Source: Brevundimonas sp.
GTDB lineage: Bacteria; Pseudomonadota; Alphaproteobacteria; Caulobacterales; Caulobacteraceae
Direction of reading: 5' to 3'
Assembly (NCBI RefSeq): GCF_030682035.1
Contig: NZ_JAUXQZ010000016.1
Span: 92,557 to 156,556 of the forward strand
Length of the DNA: 64,000 nt
The translations under genes and the position numbers were made by a program. The notes under the pieces are model-generated. The model was not told where the DNA came from and made no database searches. It saw nothing but the letters and a program-made list of their open reading frames with translations. Of the stretch, positions 22,448 to 30,310 are shown one piece after another (within the stretch, counting starts at the first letter, position 1; every line of letters starts with the position of its first letter).

Positions 22448-23280
22448 ATTTGACCGGCCTCGTTCGGATCCGGCGCAGTGGCGGTCCGGCGGGTGTCCTG
22501 ACGGCGCGGCAGTTTCCAGGTCTGGTCGGGCTCGAAACGGTCGCCGGTCCAGGCCATGGCTGTGACGGTGATGTGGTGAGCGTCCCAGTCGATCTGGTTG
22601 AAACTGGGCGGTGCGCCCCGTTCACGGTGGGACAGCGTCCCGCAGCCCACCGCGTACGAGCAATGGTCGCCCAAGCTGATCGGCAGGGCGAACGGGACAT
22701 GGACGTGGCCGGTGGTGATCAGATCAACCCCGGCCTCGGCGAAGATCAGGGCGGCCGCGTCGCCGCGCTTCACCTCTCCGGTCATGGGAGTGCCGATCAT
22801 CTCGACCAGAGGATGGTGGCAGGCGAGAACGCGCAGTGCCCCGACCGGCGCCTGACGCAGCGCCTCAGCCGCCTTGCGCGTTTGCTCAAGATCGATGACG
22901 CCCTTGGACCAATTGGTCCGCGCCTGCCAACCGCGCGCGGTGACGACGCCGCGCACCATCAGGTCAGGGCTCAGGAACTGGTGGTCGTGGGCCGGGTGGC
23001 CGGTGGCGTGTTCGAACGCCTTCCACGGGCTGAACACCCGTGCAAACAGGCTCCAGTACGGGACATCATGATTGCCGACGATGACGAAGCGCGGGTCAGG
23101 CATACTAGCGATCCAGCGGCCGGCCGCCTCAAATTCGTCAGGCAGGCCCTGCTGGGTGATGTCGCCGGTGATCAGGATCAGGTTGTGCGCCGTGGCATGG
23201 GCGTAGTCGATGGCGGCGGCGCAGGCATGCGTGTGCTCACAGCCGAAATGGATGTCCGAAAACTGCAGGATGCGTCCCAC
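22429..23280 (-). CDS. Calcineurin-like metallophosphoesterase
   Basis: The 283-residue protein carries the binuclear-metal motifs of this superfamily in order: FSDIHFG, GDITQQG, GNHD, a later CHHPLVE and GHVHVPF. Targets could be phosphodiesters or nucleotides. Its start overlaps the last base of the upstream lipid-kinase-like gene, and the pair lies behind an EcfG-type promoter at 24260-24284. The C-terminal 20 residues are polar and poorly conserved-looking. Confidence 0.9.
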   Translation of the reverse strand: MGRILQFSDIHFGCEHTHACAAAIDYAHATAHNLILITGDITQQGLPDEFEAAGRWIASMPDPRFVIVGNHDVPYWSLFARVFSPWKAFEHATGHPAHDHQFLSPDLMVRGVVTARGWQARTNWSKGVIDLEQTRKAAEALRQAPVGALRVLACHHPLVEMIGTPMTGEVKRGDAAALIFAEAGVDLITTGHVHVPFALPISLGDHCSYAVGCGTLSHRERGAPPSFNQIDWDAHHITVTAMAWTGDRFEPDQTWKLPRRQDTRRTATAPDPNEAGQMEKAVV

Positions 23281-24251
23281 TAGACGCTTTCCCCGGGGGT
23301 CGGGGGATTGGGAGCCAAGGCCCGGAAGGCCGTTCGGATGAAGCGGACCTTGGCCTCGTGGCGCAGCAGGGCCGGCTCGCCGTCAATCACGGCCGGAATG
23401 CGCGACCGGGCGCGGACCGTCGCCTTCTGGATCGCCTTCGTGGTAACAGCCGGATCCTGGCGCCAATCGGTGAAGACCGCGTGAGCGGCCAGCCGAAACG
23501 CCTCGAGCGCGTCGGCAGGGTTCATTGCCGCGGCCTCGAGCCCGGTATGCTCGTCCATGGCCTTGGAGATCAGCGGACTGATCAGGACGAGCGCCTCGGC
23601 CCGGCGATCAGCGCGGCCATCGAGGGAAAAACGCAACCGTCCGGAGAAGGCGCGCTTGAGCGCTCGGCGGCCATAGGCCCAGGCCAGACCGAACTTGCCC
23701 TCGCGAACTGCCTCTCGGGCCGGAGCCCAAAGAGCCGGAGACCCCAGGATGGCGGCGCAGAAGAAGGCCTGACGGAACTCGCCGTCGGTGACCTCGCCCC
23801 CCGCAACACGCTGCGGCGCACCCTCCTCCAACGCCAGTTTGAGGGCGATCTTCCAGTCAGCGGTGCCGTAGAGCGCCTTGGGCAGCATGTTCATCGTTCC
23901 GCCCGGCAAGGGCGCGATCAGCGGCCCATCGGGCCCGGCGCGCGAGGCGATGGTGCCGGCGGTTCCATCCCCGGCCAATACGAACAGCGCGTCAGGGCAA
24001 GCGTCGAGCGCCTCCTGGACCTGGACGTCGAACTGGCCGCCGTCGAGCGCCACGATAGTGGTTTCGCAGGCGTATTCGGCCAGGATGGCGGCCGCCTCGT
24101 CCGCCGCATTCGCGCCGACGCCGCCGGACAGCGGATTAACGAGCATGATGACCCGCCCCAGCGCGACGTGCGGGGTCAAGACATGGGGTTCGGCGATCAG
24201 GGTCTCGGCCGGCGGCGCGATATCACTCGCCGGTGTTGCGGTATCAGTCAT
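23280..24251 (-). CDS. Diacylglycerol kinase-like lipid kinase
   Basis: The 323-residue protein matches the DAGK catalytic-domain family (YegS/LCB5-like). It has NPLSGGVGAN (the nucleotide-side loop), then LAGDGTAGTIASR (the family GGDGT motif, with Ala-Gly here), and PLPGGTMNMLPKALYG. Likely reaction: ATP-dependent phosphorylation of a lipid or sphingosine-like alcohol. The ATG at 24251 lies only 8 nt after the CGTT of an EcfG-type promoter, so a leaderless mRNA is predicted. No Shine-Dalgarno sequence is visible, which agrees with that. Confidence 0.88.
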   Translation of the reverse strand: MTDTATPASDIAPPAETLIAEPHVLTPHVALGRVIMLVNPLSGGVGANAADEAAAILAEYACETTIVALDGGQFDVQVQEALDACPDALFVLAGDGTAGTIASRAGPDGPLIAPLPGGTMNMLPKALYGTADWKIALKLALEEGAPQRVAGGEVTDGEFRQAFFCAAILGSPALWAPAREAVREGKFGLAWAYGRRALKRAFSGRLRFSLDGRADRRAEALVLISPLISKAMDEHTGLEAAAMNPADALEAFRLAAHAVFTDWRQDPAVTTKAIQKATVRARSRIPAVIDGEPALLRHEAKVRFIRTAFRALAPNPPTPGESV

Positions 24252-24259
24252 GCCGCCCG

Positions 24260-24284
24260 AACGTCCCGACCGGAACGATGTTCC
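24260..24284 (-). promoter_or_regulatory. EcfG/SigT-type general stress promoter
   Basis: On the minus strand GGAAC (24284-24280), a 16-bp spacer and CGTT (24263-24260) match the stress sigma consensus exactly. The lipid-kinase ATG follows after 8 nt, so transcription should begin at or next to the start codon. Confidence 0.75.
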
Positions 24285-24306
24285 GATCGGGAGCGCCCAA
24301 GCGTGA

Positions 24307-24648
24307 CTATTGTCTCTTCATCTCGTCGGAAGCGGCGGCTGCCCCGGCCTGCGCGGCGTCACCGGCCTTTTCAGCGGCGGCTCCGGCGGCGGCGGCCGCC
24401 TCGTCCGCGACCTTGGGGGCCTCACCCTTTACCGTGGAGACGCCCTTGGTGATCCAGCCGTCCATTATGGCTCCACCTTCGGCAAGCGACTGCTCCTTGA
24501 TGCCCAGTACGGCCGTCAAAACGCCGAACAGCGCCAGCAGGGTGACAATGATCCCCACCAGCGGATTGCCCGAGCGCCGTTTGGAGCGGGCCCATACCGG
24601 ACTGTGCTCGCCCTCGTCCGCCATGCGAACCGGTTCAGAAAAACGCAT
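24307..24648 (-). CDS. Small membrane protein with Ala-rich tail, unknown function
   Basis: From the ATG at 24648 (GGGG seven bases upstream) the product has 113 residues: a charged N-terminus, one transmembrane helix (PLVGIIVTLLALFGVLTAVLG) and an Ala-rich amphipathic tail (EAAAAAGAAAEKAGDAAQAG). An alternative ATG lies eight codons downstream. I do not recognise a family. It is read opposite to the lipoprotein at 24808; an inverted repeat AAGCCT / AGGCTT lies in the gap (24710-24726). Confidence 0.65.
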   Translation of the reverse strand: MRFSEPVRMADEGEHSPVWARSKRRSGNPLVGIIVTLLALFGVLTAVLGIKEQSLAEGGAIMDGWITKGVSTVKGEAPKVADEAAAAAGAAAEKAGDAAQAGAAAASDEMKRQ

Positions 24649-24742
24649 ACGAAACCCCCGTCTCAACCCAGAAAATCGAGGCCGCACCCTCCGCGCGACG
24701 CCGATCGAAGCCTAATACAGGCTTAACCTCTATCATAGCGCG

Positions 24743-24767
24743 GGAACCGCCACGCTTATCCAGCGTT
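24743..24767 (+). promoter_or_regulatory. EcfG/SigT-type general stress promoter
   Basis: GGAAC at 24743-24747, 16-bp spacer and CGTT at 24764-24767 match the consensus exactly, 40 bp upstream of the glycine-zipper lipoprotein ATG. Confidence 0.75.
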
Positions 24768-24807
24768 CTCACCCGTGGGGCGAACCCGAGGGATGAAGGA
24801 AATATCC

Positions 24808-25149
24808 ATGAACAAGGCAATCATCGCGATCGCCGGCGCCGGTCTTCTGGTCAGCGCCTGCGCGACAGACCAATACGGCAACCCCAACCAAACGGTCCGC
24901 CAGGGCGCTATCGGCGCCGGACTGGGAGCCGTCGCCGGCGCCATCATCGGCAACAACACCGGCAGCGGCAACGCCGGACGCGGCGCGGCCATCGGCGCCG
25001 TCGTCGGCGGCGCGGCTGGCGCAATCCGCGGATCCCAGGAGGACCGGGCCAACCAGCAGCGCTACCGCGACAGCCAGAACCGGTATTACTACTGCTACGA
25101 CGGCCGTCAGACCGAGTGCTACTGGGAAAATGGCCAGCGTCGCCAGTAG
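24808..25149 (+). CDS. Glycine-zipper lipoprotein
   Basis: The 113-residue precursor has a lipoprotein signal (AIIAIAGAGLLVSAC, Cys18) and a glycine-zipper core (GAIGAGLGAVAGAIIG, then GAAIGAVVGGAAGAI), as in OsmB/SlyB-type outer-membrane lipoproteins. The C-terminus is Tyr/Arg-rich. The ATG at 24808 has AAGGA upstream and fits the signal peptide better than the in-frame start at 24775. An exact EcfG-type promoter precedes it, so stress induction is likely. Confidence 0.85.
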   Translation: MNKAIIAIAGAGLLVSACATDQYGNPNQTVRQGAIGAGLGAVAGAIIGNNTGSGNAGRGAAIGAVVGGAAGAIRGSQEDRANQQRYRDSQNRYYYCYDGRQTECYWENGQRRQ

Positions 25150-25171
25150 GGCGCTGGTTGACTGAGCGTTC

Positions 25172-25204
25172 AGGGCGGTTCGTCGCGAGGCGGGCCGCCC
25201 TTTT
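25172..25204 (+). terminator. Intrinsic terminator after the glycine-zipper lipoprotein
   Basis: Stem AGGGCGG (25172-25178) pairs with CCGCCCT (25195-25201) and runs into TTTTC. Confidence 0.8.
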
Positions 25205-25219
25205 CATGAGGGGTTGAAC

Positions 25220-25669
25220 ATGAAGCGGTTGATGGGGTTTGCAGGGCTCGCCGTCGCGGTTGGGCTGTCCGGGTGCGGGGTGACGCGGTTCATGGATCGA
25301 ACCGCGGTGGTCACGGAGCCGTCCGCCTGCACAGCGAAGCGGTTCGAGGTCTATTTCGCGGACAGCGAGGCGCGGCTGACCGAGGCGGCGCGGCAGGCCA
25401 TCGGCATGGCCGCGGCCCAGTTGCAAGGCTGCAACATCCGCAAGGTCCAGGTGCTGGGCCTGGCCGACGCACGCGGCGGGGCGACGGCGAACCAGAGCCT
25501 GTCCGAACGCCGGGCGGTGGCGGTGGCCGAGGCCCTGACCGCAGCCGGCTGGCCCGCGCCGGTCTTTGAGGTGGAGGCGGCGGGCGAGGCCGGCGCCGCG
25601 GACGCCACCGGTGTGCGCGAGCCGATGCGGCGGCGCACCGAGGTGTTGATCGACGCCATCCCGCGCTGA
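25220..25669 (+). CDS. OmpA-family lipoprotein
   Basis: The 149-residue protein has a lipobox (AVGLSGC) and an OmpA-like peptidoglycan-binding domain. Its strand FEVYFADSEARLTEAARQAI and the NQSLSERRAVAVAEAL helix are the usual landmarks, and MRRRTEVLI closes the domain. It is likely an outer-membrane lipoprotein that touches peptidoglycan. The ATG at 25220 follows GAGGGG by seven bases. It lies downstream of a strong terminator, so it has its own promoter. Confidence 0.87.
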   Translation: MKRLMGFAGLAVAVGLSGCGVTRFMDRTAVVTEPSACTAKRFEVYFADSEARLTEAARQAIGMAAAQLQGCNIRKVQVLGLADARGGATANQSLSERRAVAVAEALTAAGWPAPVFEVEAAGEAGAADATGVREPMRRRTEVLIDAIPR

Positions 25670-25763
25670 ACCTCTGCGGGCGCGACACCGGGCCGCTCCA
25701 CGCGGGCGGTGACGGAGGGTGGTCCGGACGGCTAGGGTCGCCGCGACCATCTCCGGAGGCCGT

Positions 25764-27989
25764 GTGAACCTTTTCGTTCGAGTGTTGATCTGGCTGGCCC
25801 CGGTTCTGTCGGCGCTGTGCCTGTGGCCCGCCCAGGCCGCGGGCCAGACGAGCCCCGCAGGACCACAGCGCACCGAGCGGATCGAGGCGGAGCTGGTTCC
25901 GATGTCAGCGTGGGCCACGCCGGGGTCGACGGCCGTGGTGGCCGTCAAACAAACCATCCAGCCGGACTGGCACACATATTGGCGCAATCCGGGCGATTCG
26001 GGCGGAGCCACGACACTGACCTGGACCCTGCCGCAGGGCGTCCGGGCCGGCGACATCGTCTGGCCGGTTCCCGAGCGGCAGCGGATCGCAGGCCTGATGA
26101 ACTACGGTTATTCCGGCGTCGTCTATCTGCCGGTGCCGGTCGAAATCCCGGCCTCGGCGCGGTCGGGGACCACCCTGACACTCGCGGTCAAGGCGTTGTT
26201 CCTCGTGTGCAGCGCCGAGATGTGCGTGCCGGACGAGCTGACCCTGCGACTGGACCTGCCGGTCCGAGAGGGCGCGGCCCCACTGGACCCCCGCCACGGC
26301 GCCGCCATTACGGCGGTGCTGGAAAGCGCGCCACGGCCCGCCGGACTTGAGGCGCGGATGGCGCTCGATAACGGCGTGCTGGTTCTCAGCGCCGCCGGCG
26401 GACCGCTGGCCGGGCGTGATCCGGGAGCGAGCTATTTCTTCCCCTTCGAAGGCGGAATCATCGACCACCCCGCCGCCCAGACCGGCGTCTGGGGACCGCA
26501 GGGGCTGACGCTGCGACTTCTGCCCGGCGGCGAGACGCGGGCGGCGGGCCTGTCTGGTCCCATCGAGGGCGTGCTGGTCACCGCCCACGGCGCCTGGGAA
26601 ATCAAGGCTGAGCAGGGCGCCGCACCGGCCGGGACCAGCGGATCGGGCGAACTGGCCGCCGCGGCGGACGGCGCCAGCGCGGAACCGGCCGTCGGAGCCG
26701 GAGCTGGAACGAGTCTGGCCGTCTTCGCCCAGGCCGTGCTGTTTGCCGTCCTCGGCGGGCTGATCCTCAACCTGATGCCCTGCGTCTTCCCGATCCTGGC
26801 GATGAAGGCGGCGTCGCTGGCCGCATCGGCCCATGACGTCCGTCACGCCCGGCGCGATGGTCTGGCCTTTCTGGCGGGCGTAATGACCACGTTCGTGCTG
26901 CTGGCCGGAGTCCTGTTGGTGCTGCGCGCGGCGGGCGAGGCGGTGGGTTGGGGCTTCCAGCTCCAGTCGCCGCCGGTGATGGCCGGTCTGGCCCTGCTGA
27001 TGCTGGCCGTAGCGCTGAACCTGTCGGGCGTCTTCCATGTCGGGGCCGGGCTGCAGGGCGTCGGGTCGGGACCGTTGGCGCGCCTGCCCGGCGGTCTCGG
27101 AGCCTTCTTCACCGGGTCGTTGGCGGTGATCGTGGCGGCGCCCTGCACCGCGCCCTTCATGGCCTTCGCCTTGGGGGCGGCGCTGGTCATGCCGTGGCCG
27201 ATGGCTCTGGTGGTGTTCCTGGGGCTGGGGCTCGGGCTCGCCCTGCCCTTCGTCGCAGTCAGCCTGACGCCCGGTCTGCTGGCGAGATTGCCCCGGCCCG
27301 GACCGTGGATGGAGCGTCTGAAGGGACTGCTGGCCTTTCCCATGTATGCGACGGCCCTGTGGCTGGCCTGGGTGTTCGGCCGCCAGACCAGTCCGGAGGC
27401 GCTGGGCCTGCTGTTCATCGCGGGCCTGCTGCTGGCGCTCGGCGTCTGGCTGGTCGGCTGCGGCCAGGCCGAGCGCGGCTTCGGGCGGCGGGGTGTGTTT
27501 CATCTGACCGCTGGCGTGGCCGCCCTGCTGCTGGCAGGCGCGGCCCTGATTCTGGCGGCGCGGCTTCCGGTCCCCGCAGCCGGCCCGGCGGCGTCCGTGC
27601 AGGGCGCGGGGCCAGTGAGTGCGCCGTGGTCTCCGGCGGCTGTCAAGGCGGCGCTGGCCGAGGGACGGCCGGTGCTGGTCAATTTCACCGCCGACTGGTG
27701 CGTGACCTGCAAGATCAATGAGCGGACGTCGCTGACCTCGGCGGGTGTGAAGGCTGCCATGGAGCGGACCCACGCTGTCTATCTGGTCGGGGACTGGACC
27801 CGGCGCGACGACGCCATAACCGCCGAGTTGCAGCGTCACGGGCGGTCGGGCGTTCCGCTGTACCTGCTGTATTCGCCCGGCTCAGCGGAGCCGCGCATCC
27901 TGCCCCAGCTTCTGACCGAGGGAGTGGTAGTCGAGGCGTTGATGAAACCCTCTCCCGTCGGGAGAGGGCTTGAGCGCCCAGGAGCGTAG
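25764..27989 (+). CDS. dsbD: DsbD-family protein-disulfide reductase
   Basis: The GTG at 25764 with GGAGG six bases upstream gives 741 residues: a signal peptide (WLAPVLSALCLWPAQA), an N-terminal DsbD-alpha-like domain with a CSAEMC cysteine pair, and a membrane domain with paired cysteines (LNLMPCVFP and AAPCTAPF). The C-terminal thioredoxin-like domain has the DWCVTCK active site. The chain passes electrons from cytoplasmic thioredoxin to periplasmic disulfide or methionine-sulfoxide reductases. The final 14 residues (after about EALMKPSPVGRGL) are encoded by a palindromic repeat that also occurs at 29070, so the native C-terminus may have been extended by repeat insertion. Confidence 0.93.
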   Translation: MNLFVRVLIWLAPVLSALCLWPAQAAGQTSPAGPQRTERIEAELVPMSAWATPGSTAVVAVKQTIQPDWHTYWRNPGDSGGATTLTWTLPQGVRAGDIVWPVPERQRIAGLMNYGYSGVVYLPVPVEIPASARSGTTLTLAVKALFLVCSAEMCVPDELTLRLDLPVREGAAPLDPRHGAAITAVLESAPRPAGLEARMALDNGVLVLSAAGGPLAGRDPGASYFFPFEGGIIDHPAAQTGVWGPQGLTLRLLPGGETRAAGLSGPIEGVLVTAHGAWEIKAEQGAAPAGTSGSGELAAAADGASAEPAVGAGAGTSLAVFAQAVLFAVLGGLILNLMPCVFPILAMKAASLAASAHDVRHARRDGLAFLAGVMTTFVLLAGVLLVLRAAGEAVGWGFQLQSPPVMAGLALLMLAVALNLSGVFHVGAGLQGVGSGPLARLPGGLGAFFTGSLAVIVAAPCTAPFMAFALGAALVMPWPMALVVFLGLGLGLALPFVAVSLTPGLLARLPRPGPWMERLKGLLAFPMYATALWLAWVFGRQTSPEALGLLFIAGLLLALGVWLVGCGQAERGFGRRGVFHLTAGVAALLLAGAALILAARLPVPAAGPAASVQGAGPVSAPWSPAAVKAALAEGRPVLVNFTADWCVTCKINERTSLTSAGVKAAMERTHAVYLVGDWTRRDDAITAELQRHGRSGVPLYLLYSPGSAEPRILPQLLTEGVVVEALMKPSPVGRGLERPGA

Positions 27990-28010
27990 CGATTGGTTGC
28001 GCGAAAGGGC
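27948..28010. repeat. Palindromic repeat running through the dsbD stop codon
   Basis: Hairpin CCCTCTCCC-GTC-GGGAGAGGG (27948-27968) is followed by TTGAGCGC and, further on, TTGCGCGAAAGGG. The same order of blocks recurs at 29070-29137. The element covers the last codons of dsbD. Confidence 0.7.
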
Positions 28011-28137
28011 GTGGGTCGGGTTGCGGCAGTCGGCGTAAGCCGTGTCGCTGTCCGGAGCGGCGGCTTGCGCCGAAGGACAGAGCCGACCCACATCCGGCGC
28101 TGCGCGCCACCCCTCGGCTGATCGCATGCGATCAGCC
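28011..28137. repeat. Nested inverted repeat and 22-bp perfect palindrome
   Basis: GTGGGTCGG near 28011 pairs with CCGACCCAC near 28084. Inside, GGCGTAAGCCG faces CGGCTTGCGCC (one mismatch), giving a folded element of about 80 nt. It is followed by a perfect 22-bp palindrome at 28116-28137 (half site GGCTGATCGCA). It lies between dsbD and the ATP-grasp gene. It may be a mobile repeat, a terminator or a structured RNA. Confidence 0.6.
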
Positions 28138-28162
28138 TTGAGCGCCTCGCCGGAGGATGACG

Positions 28163-29068
28163 ATGGCAAAAGAGGGCGAACCTTGGCATGAGCGCGCCAT
28201 GACCGAGATCGCCGTCCTGACACCCGATGCCGCCGACCCCTCCTATGCCGGCCAATGGCCCGGTGTGCTGGAACGGCTGGGCGAGGCCTTGGCGACCGGC
28301 GGGCTGACGGCGGTTCCGACGCCGTGGACGGACCACATCGCAAGCGCCGACGGCCTGACAAGGTTTCCGCTGGTGCTGCCGCTGATCGCCTGGGGCTATC
28401 ACCGCGACCATGACCGCTGGATGCAGGCCTGTGCGACCTGGGGGGCCGCGGGCGTGCGGATGCTGAACCCGCCGTCGGTGCTGGGCTGGAATTCGGACAA
28501 GAGCTACCTCGGGCGGCTGGCTGATCAGGGCGTGGCCATCCCCGACACCCTCTGGATCGACGCCCCGACGCAAGGCGACGCGGACGCCGCCTTTGACCGG
28601 TTCGGCGTCGAGCAGATCGTAGTCAAGCCGCGCGTCTCGGGCGGGGCTTACAAGACGCTGCGGCTGGCGCGGGGCGAGCGGATGGACGGGGCGCCCGAGG
28701 GGCCGGCGATGATCCAGCCCTATCTGCCGACCATAGAGACCGAGGGCGAGACCTCGTTGCTGTTTTTCGGCGGCAAGCTGAGCCACGTCGTCGGGAAGCG
28801 GCCTGTCCCGGGCGAGTTCCGGGTCCAGGTCCAGTACGGCGGCGGCTATGTCGCCCTGCCCGAGCCCCCGGCGGGGGCGCTGGCGCTCGCCGAGAAGACG
28901 CTGGCGGCGATCGACGAGGACCTGCTCTACGCCCGCATCGACATGGCGCGCGACGCCGCGGGGAACTGGCTGTTGATGGAGGCCGAACTGATCGAGCCGG
29001 ACTTCTATCTGGCCTCGGCGCCGGAGGGCGGGAAACGGTTCGCGGCGGCGGTCAGGGCGCGGCTCTGA
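28163..29068 (+). CDS. ATP-grasp domain protein
   Basis: From the ATG at 28163 (GGAGG six bases upstream) the product has 301 residues; an ATG at 28199 would begin at the conserved-looking MTEIAVLTP. The fold is ATP-grasp: N-terminal Rossmann-like part, LNPPSVLGWNSDKSYLG (linker and ATP lid), VVKPRVSGGAYKT, and the metal-binding end MEAELIEPDFYL. It resembles the RimK/glutathione-synthetase-like group found as single genes in proteobacteria. The ligated substrates are unknown. No partner gene is adjacent. Confidence 0.82.
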   Translation: MAKEGEPWHERAMTEIAVLTPDAADPSYAGQWPGVLERLGEALATGGLTAVPTPWTDHIASADGLTRFPLVLPLIAWGYHRDHDRWMQACATWGAAGVRMLNPPSVLGWNSDKSYLGRLADQGVAIPDTLWIDAPTQGDADAAFDRFGVEQIVVKPRVSGGAYKTLRLARGERMDGAPEGPAMIQPYLPTIETEGETSLLFFGGKLSHVVGKRPVPGEFRVQVQYGGGYVALPEPPAGALALAEKTLAAIDEDLLYARIDMARDAAGNWLLMEAELIEPDFYLASAPEGGKRFAAAVRARL

Positions 29069-29069
29069 T

Positions 29070-29234
29070 CCCTCTCCCGAGGGGAGAGGGGTTGAGCGCA
29101 CGAGAGCGCAGCGATCGTCCTTGCGCGAAAGGGTGAGGGCGTCCGGCACCAGGGACGTCAGGCTCCGTAACCCCTCATCCTCCCGCTCGGCTGCGCCGAG
29201 CGGGCCCCTCCTTCTCCCGATGGGAGAAGGAAAC
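29070..29234. repeat. Palindromic repeat cluster between the ATP-grasp gene and nth
   Basis: Three hairpins lie in a row: CCCTCTCCC-GAG-GGGAGAGGG (29070-29090), CCCGCTCGG / CCGAGCGGG near 29183-29204, and CCTTCTCCC / GGGAGAAGG near 29209-29231. The first is shared with the dsbD end (27948). The cluster lies between convergent genes and probably also ends transcription. Confidence 0.7.
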
Positions 29235-29972
29235 CTACGTCGCCTCCCCCAACGCTGCCAGCCCCGCCCGGCTCGGGCACAGGTCGCTGATCACGCAGGC
29301 GCTGCATTTCGGTTTCCGAGCGGTGCAGGTGTAGCGGCCGTGCAGGATCAGCCAGTGGTGGGCCTTGGGCAACCATTGCCCGGGCACGACGCGGAACAGC
29401 TGGGCCTCGACCTTGTCGGGGGTGGCGGCATTGGCCAGACCCAGCCGGTGCGAGACGCGGAAGACGTGGGTGTCGACGGCGATGGCGGCCTCGATGCCCA
29501 GTTCGTTCAGCACCACGCTGGCGGTCTTGCGGCCGACGCCGGGCAGGGCCTGCAAGTCGGCGCGGTTCAAAGGCACCTCGCCACCGTGCTGTTCCAGCAC
29601 GATGCGGCTGAGGGCGATGACGTTCCTCGCCTTGCCGCGATACAGGCCGATCGAGGCGATGTACGGGACCAGCCCCGCCTCCCCCAACGCCAGCATCTTC
29701 TCCGGGGTGTCGGCGACGGCGAACAGCTTGTCCGTGGCCTTGTTGACCGCAACGTCGGTGGCCTGGGCCGAAAGGGCGACGGCGACCACCAGCGTATAGG
29801 GGCTGGAGAAGTTCAGCTCGGTCTTCGGCTCGGGCATGGTCCGGGCCAGCCGCTCGAAGATCGCCTCGACCCGGTCCTCGTCCGGCGGCCAGCCGAGCAC
29901 GGGGACCATCGCCCCGGTCATGACGGCGGGGCGTTTCGGCGGGGGTTTGGGACGGGCCCGGGGCGGCTTCAT
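29235..29972 (-). CDS. nth: Endonuclease III
   Basis: The 245-residue protein is a bifunctional DNA glycosylase/AP lyase for oxidised pyrimidines. The helix-hairpin-helix LPGVGRKTASVVLNE contains the catalytic Lys, AVDTHVFRV the catalytic Asp, and a C-X6-C-X2-C-X5-C iron-sulfur cluster (CTARKPKCSACVISDLC) sits at the C-terminus. The first 20 residues are a basic Pro/Lys/Arg tail that may be mis-started; an ATG at residue 18 (MTGAMVPVLG) is an alternative. Confidence 0.96.
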   Translation of the reverse strand: MKPPRARPKPPPKRPAVMTGAMVPVLGWPPDEDRVEAIFERLARTMPEPKTELNFSSPYTLVVAVALSAQATDVAVNKATDKLFAVADTPEKMLALGEAGLVPYIASIGLYRGKARNVIALSRIVLEQHGGEVPLNRADLQALPGVGRKTASVVLNELGIEAAIAVDTHVFRVSHRLGLANAATPDKVEAQLFRVVPGQWLPKAHHWLILHGRYTCTARKPKCSACVISDLCPSRAGLAALGEAT

Positions 29973-30013
29973 GGCGATCGGTTAGCAGACCCCCGCGCCC
30001 GGCGGGAGAGGCG

Positions 30014-30163
30014 CTAGTCCGTCCAGCGGTCGGGAATGAACAGGGCCCCCGCGCCGATCACCATGCCGGCCAGCCCGACCGCCAGCGGCAGGTCGAACAG
30101 GATGGCGCAGCTCAGGATCAGCAGACTGGCGGGTTGGGCGAAACGGGCGGCGAGGCGCTTCAT
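30014..30163 (-). CDS. Small membrane protein, 49 residues
   Basis: The ATG at 30163 has GGAG eight bases upstream and starts MKRLAARFAQPASLLILSC. Two hydrophobic stretches (about 12-24 and 28-42) are separated by a short FDLPL turn, and the protein ends PDRWTD. The size, good ribosome-binding site and coherent hydrophobic pattern support a real small protein. It lies 41 bp upstream of nth on the same strand, so it may be co-transcribed. I do not recognise a family. Confidence 0.65.
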   Translation of the reverse strand: MKRLAARFAQPASLLILSCAILFDLPLAVGLAGMVIGAGALFIPDRWTD

Positions 30164-30263
30164 CGAGGATCTCCGGTCAGCTTGGCCGTATTCGATGCCC
30201 CGGCGCCGCTGCGGTCAAGCACGTTCGGAAACAGGATGTGTAGAGCGCTCACCCTCAGGGCGG

Positions 30264-30292
30264 TTGATTTCTGGACAGAACTGTCCATTTAT
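30264..30292 (+). promoter_or_regulatory. EmrAB promoter with TetR-type operator in its spacer
   Basis: -35 TTGATT (30264-30269), a 17-bp spacer and -10 ATTTAT (30287-30292) enclose a perfect palindrome, TGGACAG-AA-CTGTCCA (30272-30287). Such a site fits repression by the TetR protein encoded at the end of the operon, in the style of AcrR or TtgR control. Confidence 0.65.
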
Positions 30293-30310
30293 GCGGCCGT
30301 CCTCCCCGAC

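Noticed and set aside
24272..24284. GGAAC on the plus strand at 24272 as another stress promoter
   Set aside because: No CGTT lies 16-17 bp downstream in that direction.
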